In this document: in pieces, positions 5,451 through 12,990 of the stretch
Layout of the letters: every line of letters starts with the position of its first letter
Position numbering within the stretch: the first letter of the stretch is position 1
Assembly: GCA_902782885.1 (NCBI GenBank)
Contig: CACZOW010000290.1
Location: 1 to 15,162, forward strand
Length of the DNA stretch: 15,162 nt
Direction of reading: 5' to 3'
Origin: an uncultured Ruminococcus sp.
Lineage (GTDB): Bacteria > Bacillota > Clostridia > UBA1212 > UBA1255
Made by a program: the position numbers and the translations under genes
The notes under the pieces: model-generated
Database searches by the model: none
What the model was told of the DNA's origin: nothing
Seen by the model: the letters and a program-made list of their open reading frames with translations, nothing else

Positions 5451-7475
5451 TCATTCAACTAAATTCGGACATTTTTTGCCGTTTTTATAGCAGCGGATGT
5501 ACTCGCACAGCCAGCGGTAGTATTGATCGCCGTGGCCGCCCTCCATCGGCTCCACGTCGCGGCTGTATTCCTGATTGAAATTGTCCGTGAAAATGTAGCC
5601 CACGCCGTCAACATAATACTCCTGCGCGCACCACTCGTTCCACCAGGTCACCGTGACGATCTTGGGGTGCACGCTGAAGACGTTCTTCCATTGACCGTTC
5701 CAGAAGCGGCCGCCCTGCCTGCCGTGGGCGGTGGGCAACGACATATACGTTTCCTGCGTTGCCACATCCGCGCACATATGTTCCGGCTTCCCGTCCGCTC
5801 CGTACGACACCGTGCGGGAGTTGTCGATCTCCAGGTAGCTCCACTGGTTCACGGAAGCCTCGCCGCGCAGTCCGTACATGCTGCGCACCGTGAGCGCAGG
5901 AAACAGTGCTTCATAGTCAGTGTCATCCTTGCTCCAGTTCATGATAAACGGTCTGCCGTTCCAGTACACGAAGCAGTCCTGCCATTTTTCCGGCTGCATG
6001 AAGCGCTCGTACATAATGTCGAACATATTGCTGCTGCCCATCCAGAACACCACATACGGCGTGCCCTGCCCTTCGGCGCGCATCTCCATTATCGTATCCA
6101 GCAGTGCGATCACCGGACCTTCGATGTACGACGACCAGGGGCCGGTACCCGGATTATAGCCGGGCGAGGTGGCGTAGGTGTAGTCCAGAATAATGAAGTC
6201 CACGCCCGCGTTGTACAGCAGTTTCATATTGTTGCGGATCGCGTCGGTATCCGTGCTGCGGTAGTAGCCCTGCGCAGGCTTGGACCAGTAGTGGAATGCG
6301 GGCACGTGGTTGTGCTGATCGTTCTTCGTCCCGAAGCCGTACTCCGCACTGAAGCCGTACTGTTCGATAAGTTCCTCCACGTTGAGCGCCTTTTCGATCT
6401 TGCCTTTGCCCTCGCCGTGGATAGCATTGAACCACATGGTGTAGCAGATGCTCACCACGTCGGTGCGGTCGGTGATGTCCAGACCGAGACGGCCCTCGCC
6501 CACCGGCACGGCGGAAATAGTGGTCGTTGTCTTCTTTTTGCCGCGCGAGCAGCCGGTAATGCTGATATTGTCCATTGCAACGCCTCCAAGGTGTGAGAAG
6601 AACGAGAAGTATTCGCCTTCCAGCGCGTCCATATCGATGTTTCCGGTGTATTTTTCGCTGCCGGCGCCGTCGAACACGCTCATTTTGCCGTCCGCGCAGG
6701 CAACGCGCAGCACCAATGTGCCCTTCAAATACACATATATATCTTTATTCTCGGTTGCCACGATGTCAACATGCGTATCCCCTTTTATAAGGTCCCCGTC
6801 GACGTTCACCGTGACGTTGCCCGCCGGCCACGCCCAGTTCGTGCCGTCGCCGCCGTATATAGTAATAGACGATGAATTCTGGTTAAAGGCAATAAAAATA
6901 CCGTCGCCCGGATTGTCCGCGATCGCGCCGATATTGCTCTTGAACACGCCGACCATGGCGGCCATCCACTGGCCTCTGCCCTGGGAATAGAACCGTCCGT
7001 CGAAAGACAGCTGCGCCTGCGAGTACTCATCGATCGGCCAGGGCACTCTGGGCGCCCAGGTGGTCCAGCTGCCTCCGAAATGGCTCTCCTCCGTCTCAGA
7101 ATACGGTACATACAGCCACCCGTCCGCAATGCCCACGGCGTTCACGTCCCGCGCCTGCGCATCGTCGCCCACGGTCACGTCGCCGTCCGCGAAATCCGCT
7201 TCGAACAACACTTCGGCTCCGACGGCCTTGCGGTCAACGATCTGCCCCGCCAGCGATGTATCGTACGCGTCCGACACATGCACTACCGTGTCTTTTTTAT
7301 ACTCCACGAGCCCCTGATTGAATTTTCCGTCCTCGGCGGCACCGTCAACTCTGACGTTCACCGTGTCCGGCGCATCGTCGCCCGGTTTCGTACATCCTGC
7401 CTGGGTCAATATCATCACCGGCAGCAACAGCGCCAATACCGCCCTCACCGCCCGTTTTTTTGTTTCCCTGATCAT
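5451..7475 (-). CDS. Lipoprotein with GH99/WbsX-like C-terminal domain; putative glycoside hydrolase
   Basis: Start: the ATG at 7473-7475 has GGAAGGAG about 7 nt upstream. An in-frame TTG nine codons earlier has no such signal and was rejected. The protein is 674 residues: a basic N-terminus, a hydrophobic segment (about 11-25) and a lipobox-like TQAGC with Cys28 (Gln at -3 is atypical). Residues about 88-308 look like a beta-rich, concanavalin-like module (GGSWTTWAPRVPWP at 134-147; FDGRFYSQGRGQWMAAMVG at 158-176). A Lys/Thr linker follows (GKKKTTTTI, 312-320). Residues about 338-674 resemble the GH99/GH71-like barrel: FHYWSKPAQGYY (394-405), AGVDFIILDYT (423-433), WWNEW (611-615) and GHGDQYY (647-653). 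Glu614 in WNEW is a candidate catalytic residue by analogy with WNEWxEG of WbsX/GH99-like proteins. Probably a surface glycan-degrading enzyme. Monocistronic, with its own promoter and terminator. Substrate unknown. Confidence 0.75.
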   Translation of the reverse strand: MIRETKKRAVRAVLALLLPVMILTQAGCTKPGDDAPDTVNVRVDGAAEDGKFNQGLVEYKKDTVVHVSDAYDTSLAGQIVDRKAVGAEVLFEADFADGDVTVGDDAQARDVNAVGIADGWLYVPYSETEESHFGGSWTTWAPRVPWPIDEYSQAQLSFDGRFYSQGRGQWMAAMVGVFKSNIGAIADNPGDGIFIAFNQNSSSITIYGGDGTNWAWPAGNVTVNVDGDLIKGDTHVDIVATENKDIYVYLKGTLVLRVACADGKMSVFDGAGSEKYTGNIDMDALEGEYFSFFSHLGGVAMDNISITGCSRGKKKTTTTISAVPVGEGRLGLDITDRTDVVSICYTMWFNAIHGEGKGKIEKALNVEELIEQYGFSAEYGFGTKNDQHNHVPAFHYWSKPAQGYYRSTDTDAIRNNMKLLYNAGVDFIILDYTYATSPGYNPGTGPWSSYIEGPVIALLDTIMEMRAEGQGTPYVVFWMGSSNMFDIMYERFMQPEKWQDCFVYWNGRPFIMNWSKDDTDYEALFPALTVRSMYGLRGEASVNQWSYLEIDNSRTVSYGADGKPEHMCADVATQETYMSLPTAHGRQGGRFWNGQWKNVFSVHPKIVTVTWWNEWCAQEYYVDGVGYIFTDNFNQEYSRDVEPMEGGHGDQYYRWLCEYIRCYKNGKKCPNLVE

Positions 7476-7523
7476 ATTTTCTCTCCTTCCGGCCGCGGTC
7501 AACTTCCGTGCCGATCCGGTATT

Positions 7524-7552
7524 ATTTTACATTCGCGCGGGGCGGTTGTCAA
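7524..7552 (-). promoter_or_regulatory. Strong promoter of the GH99-like lipoprotein gene
   Basis: On the minus strand a perfect TTGACA (7547-7552) and TAAAAT (7524-7529) are separated by exactly 17 bp. The start would be near 7517, leaving a leader of about 40 nt before the ATG at 7475. Confidence 0.85.
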
Positions 7553-7593
7553 CGCAGGCAAAATACCGGGCTCTACTCCCGAAATCGTAATGA

Positions 7594-7614
7594 CAATGCT
7601 TGATTCAAACATTG
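7594..7614. promoter_or_regulatory. 21-bp near-palindrome, candidate operator
   Basis: CAATGCTTGA and TCAAACATTG flank a central T (7604). The half-sites pair at nine of ten positions. The site is centred about 55 bp upstream of the -35 box of the GH99-like gene, a position that suits an activator more than a repressor. Lack of a long G/C stem and of a T-run argues against a terminator. Confidence 0.45.
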
Positions 7615-7687
7615 CGACAGATAACGCCTGTGAAAAAGGGTCTGAAAATGAGCGAGCGCGGCCTGTTACTCTGCTGAAATAAATACG

Positions 7688-7709
7688 ATTTAGGGAGCAG
7701 AGCCTAAAT
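7688..7709. repeat. Small inverted repeat flanked by AAATAC direct repeats
   Basis: ATTTAGG (7688-7694) and CCTAAAT (7703-7709) form a 7-bp inverted repeat with an 8-nt spacer. AAATAC occurs on both sides (7681-7686 and 7706-7711), and AAATACCGG recurs at 7561-7569. No function is apparent. No gene is seen between 7553 and 7947. Confidence 0.4.
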
Positions 7710-7716
7710 ACCGGAG

Positions 7717-7767
7717 TAAATGAAGCTTGTTTCTTGGGTAAATTTCACTCTTCAGCTCTGGTAAATG
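7717..7767 (+). repeat. Second degenerate copy of the TGGGTAAATG repeat array
   Basis: TAAATG-type cores start at 7717 (GGAGTAAATG), 7739 (CTTGGGTAAATT) and 7762 (TCTGGTAAATGTCGGG), a 22-23 bp period. The best unit, 7725-7744, reads GCTTG-TTT-CTTGGGTAAATT and matches the consensus of the array at 1178-1268. It has the same strand orientation relative to the downstream minus-strand gene as in the first locus. It is more decayed than the first array. Confidence 0.6.
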
Positions 7768-7899
7768 TCGGGCGGCTCTCTTCCGGGGCTCGCCTGACAG
7801 AACGTCGGACAGCGGTTTCCGGTCGGACACTCATTCCAACCTCATCTGCAGTAGGTATCTCACGCTCGAGGCGGTCGGCCGCTCCTTTTGATCCTATCC

Positions 7900-7921
7900 G
7901 CGGCCGGATCCCGCCGGCCGC
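7900..7921 (-). terminator. GC-rich hairpin after the helicase gene, weak terminator candidate
   Basis: GCGGCCGG (7900-7907) and CCGGCCGC (7914-7921) form a perfect 8-bp stem with a 6-nt loop, about 27 nt past the helicase stop codon. No T-run follows on the minus strand, so it may be a transcript-end structure or an unrelated repeat and not a true intrinsic terminator. Confidence 0.3.
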
Positions 7922-7925
7922 TCCG

Positions 7926-7946
7926 CATTTACCCAGGCACGCAAGC
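7926..7946 (-). repeat. Solitary inverted copy of the GCTTG-NNN-GCYTGGGTAAATG repeat
   Basis: On the minus strand this reads GCTTG-CGT-GCCTGGGTAAATG. It matches unit 2 of the first array (1201-1221) at 18 of 21 positions, all differences falling in the variable triplet. It begins 1 nt after the helicase stop codon. Confidence 0.65.
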
Positions 7947-7947
7947 C

Positions 7948-9630
7948 TCATTCTTCTATTCTGCATTCCTGCAGAAACCGGCTGGGCTCCTCGCCCCGGA
8001 TGCCGCGCTTCTCCGGACAGCACAGGACCAGCCGCTTTTTGGCGCGCGTCATTGCCACATAAAGCAGGCGGCGCTCGTCCTCCAGCGCCTCTCCCGCCGC
8101 CTCCGAGCCCGGCAGTTCGCCCTCCAGTACGTCGATCACCAAAACCAGATCGTATTCCAGCCCTTTCGCTGAGTGGATCGTCGAGAGCATTACGCCGGAG
8201 AAATCGGAGGCATCGATTCCGGGAGCCGCAGTTACGCTGTCATACCGCCTCAGCCGGTCCAGCCGCCGGAGACAGTCCGCGTAAGAATACGCTCCGTCGG
8301 TCAGCATCTCCAGAAAATCCAGTCCGAGCGACACCGTTTTGCGGTCACGCCCCTCCAGCCGGCACTGCTCTTCGGCGCGTTTGGCGAAACCTCCGCGGAG
8401 CAGTTTTTTCAGCACCGCGCCCGGTGACGGGATCACAATGATCCCGCGCCGTTCCGCTTCGGCCAGTTCCCGCAGGAACGCACTGACAACAGAGTTTTCG
8501 GCGGTATCCGGGCAATTGCCCGAAGTGCGGTACGGGATCCCGGACGTTGACAACGCCAGCCGCACCGGCAGCGAAGACATGCCGTTGCGGTACAGAACGG
8601 CAACAGACTCGCCGGAATTGACCGCCCGGCGTGCCTCATACGCGCAGAATTCCGCCTGTGCCGCCGCGTTCGCGAATTCCCGCACCGACGCGCTGCCCTG
8701 CGCCTCCGGCCGCAATGTAAACAGATCCTTGGAAAAGCGACGTTGGTTCACCGATACCAGGGCGGAAGAGGCGGCGACGATCTCGGGCGTTGAGCGGTAA
8801 TTGCGGGTGAGCGCGTAGCGGGCCGTATTCGGAAACTCCTTGACGAATTCGAACAGGCACTCCGGTTCGGCGCCGCGGAAACCGTAGATGCTCTGGTCGT
8901 CGTCGGCAACGATAAAGATATTGTCCCCCGGCGCGATCAGCCGGATGACTTCGTATTGGCTGCGGGACAGATCCTGCGCTTCGTCCACCTGTATGTAATC
9001 GAACCGGCGCTGCACTTCGCGCCGCAGTTCCGGCTCCGTCCGGAGCAGTTTAAGCGCGAAAGCGATCATATCGTCGAAATCCAGATAGCCGTGTTCCCGT
9101 TTCACGCGTCCGTACTCCTGCGCGATTTCACTGTAGCGCCGGATCTGATTTGATCCGGACGGTCTGCCGCGTGCCGCGGAGCTGTCCGCCTCTTTACGGA
9201 AATAGCCTTTTAGCCGCGCCAGCATCGCTTCATCCGGCCGCACGCCGTTAAACTTTTCGTATATTCGCGAGAGCACCTCGTTTTTCGGCGAATCCTCGCC
9301 CTCGATCCGTTCGAACCGCCGGCCGCTTTTTCGCTCGTACATACCCACGATACCGTTGCAGTACGCGTGCACCGTGGAGAAGACCGGAACGGGCACGTCT
9401 TCGCCGTTTACGCCCGCCATCAGCCTGTACCGTTCCCGCATCTCCGCCGCCGCGGCGCGGGTAAAAGTGACGCACAAAAGCCGTTCGGGAGCGCGTATTG
9501 CCCCCGCCAGGCGCACGGAACGGCTGGTTATAACAGTGGTCTTGCCGCTGCCCGGACCCGCCAGAACGAGTGCCGGACCGGCGCCGTGGCTGACCGCGGC
9601 GCGCTGCACTTCACTGAGTTCGTATGTCAT
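7948..9630 (-). CDS. UvrD/Rep-family superfamily 1A DNA helicase, compact form
   Basis: ATP-dependent 3'-5' DNA helicase of the UvrD/Rep/PcrA class, acting on DNA in repair or replication. Visible motifs: Q-motif LSEVQRAAV (5-13), Walker A GPGSGKTT (25-32), FTRAAAAEM (56-64), DEAQD (216-220), ADDDQSIYGFRGAE (242-255), NYRST (277-281), STIHSAKGLEYD (483-494) and YVAMTRA (524-530). All core motifs are intact, so it should be active. At 560 residues it is much shorter than PcrA/UvrD (about 720). The region between motifs IV and V is short and the C-terminal extension after motif VI is nearly absent (about 30 residues). There is no nuclease domain. The ATG at 9628-9630 lies 2 nt after the acyltransferase stop, without a clear Shine-Dalgarno, suggesting translational coupling. 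Last gene of the leuS unit. Confidence 0.92.
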   Translation of the reverse strand: MTYELSEVQRAAVSHGAGPALVLAGPGSGKTTVITSRSVRLAGAIRAPERLLCVTFTRAAAAEMRERYRLMAGVNGEDVPVPVFSTVHAYCNGIVGMYERKSGRRFERIEGEDSPKNEVLSRIYEKFNGVRPDEAMLARLKGYFRKEADSSAARGRPSGSNQIRRYSEIAQEYGRVKREHGYLDFDDMIAFALKLLRTEPELRREVQRRFDYIQVDEAQDLSRSQYEVIRLIAPGDNIFIVADDDQSIYGFRGAEPECLFEFVKEFPNTARYALTRNYRSTPEIVAASSALVSVNQRRFSKDLFTLRPEAQGSASVREFANAAAQAEFCAYEARRAVNSGESVAVLYRNGMSSLPVRLALSTSGIPYRTSGNCPDTAENSVVSAFLRELAEAERRGIIVIPSPGAVLKKLLRGGFAKRAEEQCRLEGRDRKTVSLGLDFLEMLTDGAYSYADCLRRLDRLRRYDSVTAAPGIDASDFSGVMLSTIHSAKGLEYDLVLVIDVLEGELPGSEAAGEALEDERRLLYVAMTRAKKRLVLCCPEKRGIRGEEPSRFLQECRIEE

Positions 9631-9632
9631 CG

Positions 9633-10925
9633 TCAGTATTGCTTTCTGCGAATGTTCGTAAGTTTGTTGATCAGCTTGGCGAAAGGCTTTTCAATGACGT
9701 ATGTGACGGCAATTGCCGCCGCGATCGCCGCCAGCGCCACGATAAAAGTATATTTGTGCATCCAGGGGCGATCGTCCGCGATATTCGGCAGCTGCTCGCC
9801 CTCCCAGTACGGGATCTTGTGCTCCTTGAGTTTGACGGCAATGACCTGATGCCATATGTACAGGTTGTATGATATGCCGGCCAGGAAGTGCATGACTTTA
9901 TTGTCAAAGATCTTGCGCACCCATTTCACCGAGAACGCGATGCTGACGCAGATCAGCAGATAGAACACGGACAATATGAACCGGCTCTTCAGCTGCCAGT
10001 GAGTCAGATCAGCCCCGCGCGGCCCGGTCCGCAATATGAACCGCACCGCCAGGAACGCGCCGAACGCCGTAAGCGTAAAGAATGCGCCGCTGAAGCGGCT
10101 GCGCTTCATGTTGTTGGCAACGGAAACGAACAGCAGCGCGCCCAGCATTCCGTTGGCGAACACGCACAGCAGCGCCGGCATCTGGTTGAAATGCCAGCGG
10201 TACGCCCCGTCGTCCAGGGGCAGCACCTTTTTTAACACATAATAATACGAAAGTCCCACCATGCCGAAGTACGTCAGCATCGGCTTTTTGCGGAAACAGT
10301 ATGCCAGTATCGGGAAGATCAGGTAGAACTGAACTTCCACCGCCACGGTCCACAGCGCGCCGTTGAAGGGGGTGGATATGTACGTCTCCGCGGTGAGGTT
10401 CTGCGTGAACGTCAGGTTCGCAAACAGCTGCTTCATCAGCTGTTCGTCGCGGAAAAACGCGCCGGCGGTCGCGTAGTGCTTCTGCGGGATTATAATAAAA
10501 AACAGATAGATCAGCGTGCAGAAGTAATACGACGGCACGATGCGCGCGATGCGTTTGATGTAGAAATTGCGGACTTCGTACCGGTCCGGCAGTCCGGGCC
10601 GCCGGTCGCCGCCCTCGATCATATACCGGGCGTACGGCAGAAACAGGCAGAACCCGGTGAGCAGGATCATCATGTCCACGAAGAACGAGCCGTAGCGCTG
10701 CAGCCATTCGAAGGAGATTATGTCGATGCCCAGCGCTTTGATCCACTTGGGCGCGGGAAAGTTCCACGTCCACCAGGACTGCTGCCAGACGTGGAAATGA
10801 GCAACGGTCAGGATCGCCAGAAACCTGATGCCGTCCAGCACGCCTACGTAACCGGTGGGAATGGCTTCTCCGGGAGTGTCGCAGAAAGCGTTCTTCAGTT
10901 TTTGGCCGAATTCGGAGGCTTTCAT
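9633..10925 (-). CDS. Acyltransferase family 3 (OafA/YrhL-like) membrane protein
   Basis: A 430-residue polytopic membrane protein of the acyltransferase-3 family, which moves acetyl or other acyl groups onto extracytoplasmic sugars such as polysaccharides, peptidoglycan or glycolipids. The diagnostic Arg-X10-His pair is present (Arg34 in LDGIRFLAIL, His45 in HFHVW). NFYIKRIARIVPSYY (120-134) and LWTVAVEVQFYLIFP (191-205, with Glu197) are typical family blocks. About ten hydrophobic segments are visible, and there is no C-terminal SGNH domain. The ATG at 10923-10925 has AAGGAG 5 nt upstream. It lies 28 nt after argS and 2 nt before the helicase gene. The acceptor is unknown; its placement with aminoacyl-tRNA synthetases gives no clue to it. 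Confidence 0.88.
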   Translation of the reverse strand: MKASEFGQKLKNAFCDTPGEAIPTGYVGVLDGIRFLAILTVAHFHVWQQSWWTWNFPAPKWIKALGIDIISFEWLQRYGSFFVDMMILLTGFCLFLPYARYMIEGGDRRPGLPDRYEVRNFYIKRIARIVPSYYFCTLIYLFFIIIPQKHYATAGAFFRDEQLMKQLFANLTFTQNLTAETYISTPFNGALWTVAVEVQFYLIFPILAYCFRKKPMLTYFGMVGLSYYYVLKKVLPLDDGAYRWHFNQMPALLCVFANGMLGALLFVSVANNMKRSRFSGAFFTLTAFGAFLAVRFILRTGPRGADLTHWQLKSRFILSVFYLLICVSIAFSVKWVRKIFDNKVMHFLAGISYNLYIWHQVIAVKLKEHKIPYWEGEQLPNIADDRPWMHKYTFIVALAAIAAAIAVTYVIEKPFAKLINKLTNIRRKQY

Positions 10926-10953
10926 TGACGCTCCTTCCGACCGGAGGTTCCGG

Positions 10954-12678
10954 TCACATTTTTTCCACTACGTTGACGCCGATGAGCCGGAGCGCCGTGC
11001 GGATGCAGGCGGCGGTGCAGGCGGTGAGACGCAGACGGGAAGCGCGGATATTATCATCCTCCGCCTTCATAATGGCGCAGGTGTTGTAAAACTTATTGAA
11101 CTGCTGCGCCAGGTCGGTCACATAGCGTGTGACGATGCTGGGCTCGTAGCGGGCCGCCGCGTCGCGCACCGCGTCCTGCAGACCGGCCAGCAGTTTGATC
11201 AGCGCGTATTCTTCGTCTGAAGTAAGCAGTGACGGATCCGCGTCCGCGAATTTGATTCCCTGCTCTTCCGCCTTCGCCAGCACGCTCCGGCCGCGCGCGT
11301 ACGCGTACTGCACGTACGGACCGGATTCGCCTTCGAAGTCCAGTATATCCTTCCAGGTGAATATAATATCGCGTTCACGGCTGTTCTTCAGGAACGTGTA
11401 GATCACGGCGCCGATGCCCACGGTCTCCGCCACGCCGTCGACGTCGTCCACTTCCTTGCTGGTGGAACTCTGTTCGATGATCTCGCGGGTCTTGGCCACC
11501 GCTTCGTTCAGCACGTCTTCCAGGAGGACAACGTCGCCGTGGCGCGTTGACATCGCCTTGTCCGGGAAGCGCACGTATCCGAAGCCCACGTGCACACAGT
11601 CATCGGCGCAGTCAAAACCCATCTTTTTCAGCGTTCCGAACACCTGTTTAAAGTGCAGCGTCTGCGGCGTGCCCACCACGTAAATGTTTTTGTAAAAATC
11701 GTAATGGCGCTTGCGGTAGATCGCGGCGGCGATATCGCGCGTGGCATAAATTGTGGTACCGTCGGATTTGAGAATGATGCAGGGCGGCATGGATTCGTCG
11801 TCAAAGCGCACCACCTGCGCGCCTTCGCTTTCCTCCAGGAGGCCCTTCTCGCGCAGTATCTCCACCACTTCCGGCATTTTGTCCGTGTAGAAACTTTCGC
11901 CCGCGAACGAGTCGAAATTCACGCCCAGCAGGTCATACATGCGGTTGAACTCTTTCAGGCTGGCGTCAACGAACAGCTTCCACAGCGCCGTGATCTCCGG
12001 ATCTCCCGATTCCAGCGCTTTAAAATTTGCTCTGGCCTCGTCTTCCAGTTCCGGACGCTGCTCCGCCTCCGTGTGAAAGCGCACGTACAGCTTAAGCAGC
12101 TCGTTGATCGGGTCCGCCATGACCGTGGCCTCGTCGCCCCAGAGCTTGTACGCGGTGATCAGTTTGCCGAACTGCGTGCCCCAGTCGCCCAGGTGGTTGA
12201 TGCGGACCGTATGATACCCCAGAAATTCGTAAATACGCGCAATGGAATGTCCCAGCGCCGTGGATACCAGATGACCGATATGGAAAGGTTTGGCGATGTT
12301 TGGTGAAGAGAATTCCACCAGCACCGTGCGCCCGCTGCCTTCGTCGGAACGGCCGTAGCTGTCGCCCAGACGGTCAATATTCTCCACCACGGTACGCGCC
12401 ACCGCGCCCCGGTCCAGGAAGAAATTCAGATATCCGCCGGCAACTCTGATCTCCGCTATCACGGCGGGAAGCGGCTGACGGTTCAGGCACTCCAGAATGT
12501 CTCCCGCGATCGCCGGCGGCGCCTTGCGCAGCGTCCGGGCCAGTTTAAAGCACGGGAACGCCAGGTCGCCCAGCTTGCGGTCCGGCGGCGTCTCCAGCGC
12601 GTCCGCCACCATGGCGGCGTCAATATTCTCATTCGTCGCGGCGATCAGCTCCGCGATCAGCTGTTTTTCGTCTGTCAT
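10954..12678 (-). CDS. argS: Arginine--tRNA ligase
   Basis: Class I aminoacyl-tRNA synthetase, cytosolic, charging tRNA-Arg with arginine; 574 residues, a normal bacterial length. The N-terminal Add-1 domain (about 1-90) is followed by the catalytic core with VEFSSPNIAKPFHIGHL (121-137, HIGH at 133-136) and the ArgRS-specific NHLGDWGTQFGKL (161-173). The KMSKS-equivalent loop is MSTRHGD (376-382). The C-terminal alpha-helical anticodon-binding (DALR) domain starts near ESGPYVQYAYAR (451-462). Many arginine enzymes lack a canonical KMSKS, so its absence is normal. The ATG at 12676-12678 has AAAGGAA about 10 nt upstream and overlaps the stop of the small membrane protein gene by 4 nt (ATGA), implying translational coupling. 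Confidence 0.98.
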   Translation of the reverse strand: MTDEKQLIAELIAATNENIDAAMVADALETPPDRKLGDLAFPCFKLARTLRKAPPAIAGDILECLNRQPLPAVIAEIRVAGGYLNFFLDRGAVARTVVENIDRLGDSYGRSDEGSGRTVLVEFSSPNIAKPFHIGHLVSTALGHSIARIYEFLGYHTVRINHLGDWGTQFGKLITAYKLWGDEATVMADPINELLKLYVRFHTEAEQRPELEDEARANFKALESGDPEITALWKLFVDASLKEFNRMYDLLGVNFDSFAGESFYTDKMPEVVEILREKGLLEESEGAQVVRFDDESMPPCIILKSDGTTIYATRDIAAAIYRKRHYDFYKNIYVVGTPQTLHFKQVFGTLKKMGFDCADDCVHVGFGYVRFPDKAMSTRHGDVVLLEDVLNEAVAKTREIIEQSSTSKEVDDVDGVAETVGIGAVIYTFLKNSRERDIIFTWKDILDFEGESGPYVQYAYARGRSVLAKAEEQGIKFADADPSLLTSDEEYALIKLLAGLQDAVRDAAARYEPSIVTRYVTDLAQQFNKFYNTCAIMKAEDDNIRASRLRLTACTAACIRTALRLIGVNVVEKM

Positions 12679-12965
12679 TTATTCTGATTTCCTTTATCGG
12701 TTTTCTGTTTGTCGAGTTTCGCGGTCAGGTACGTTCCGGCGACAACGGTCAACGCGAATATCACCGCCTGGTACGCCAGCTCCAGTTTTGTGAACGAAAT
12801 GAAGAAGCACAGAGCGGCGGCGATCAGCGTTGACCTCAGCTGCCGGAGATCGGTCACGGCATACACTATGAAGGCGATCATGAGCACGCTGAACCACACG
12901 ACTGTATTGTACCCGCCGCCGGTGTTGAAAATGTTGGCGAACTGACCGATCAGGCCGTTGTCCAT
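12675..12965 (-). CDS. Small three-helix membrane protein, unknown function
   Basis: A 96-residue protein I do not recognise. Three hydrophobic segments are visible (about 22-38, 46-58 and 64-81), with a charged Lys/Asp/Asn-rich tail (83-96). The N-terminal 20 residues are polar (MDNGLIGQFANIFNTGGG). There is no signal peptide and no enzyme motif. The start is well supported: GGGGAGG about 6 nt ahead of the ATG at 12963-12965, and 25 nt after the leuS stop codon. Its stop codon overlaps the argS start by 4 nt. Tight placement and a good ribosome binding site make it a real gene. A role tied to translation cannot be inferred from position alone. Confidence 0.78.
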   Translation of the reverse strand: MDNGLIGQFANIFNTGGGYNTVVWFSVLMIAFIVYAVTDLRQLRSTLIAAALCFFISFTKLELAYQAVIFALTVVAGTYLTAKLDKQKTDKGNQNK

Positions 12966-12990
12966 TGTCTGCCTCCCCGCGTGTCGCGCT

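Noticed and set aside
5523..6596. 357-residue plus-strand open frame
   Set aside because: It is antisense to the GH99-like lipoprotein, which has promoter, ribosome binding site, lipobox and terminator.
7476..7502. TTG start nine codons upstream of the GH99-like gene start
   Set aside because: The added codons lie over the GGAAGGAG ribosome binding site of the ATG at 7475, which is a much better start and leads directly into the signal peptide.
7745..8023. 92-residue minus-strand open frame running past the helicase stop
   Set aside because: It overlaps the helicase C-terminus in another frame, has no ribosome binding site and reads through the repeat region.
7734..8441. 235-residue plus-strand open frame rich in Pro, Arg and Ser
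   Set aside because: More than half overlaps the helicase gene on the opposite strand; no ribosome binding site and low-complexity composition.
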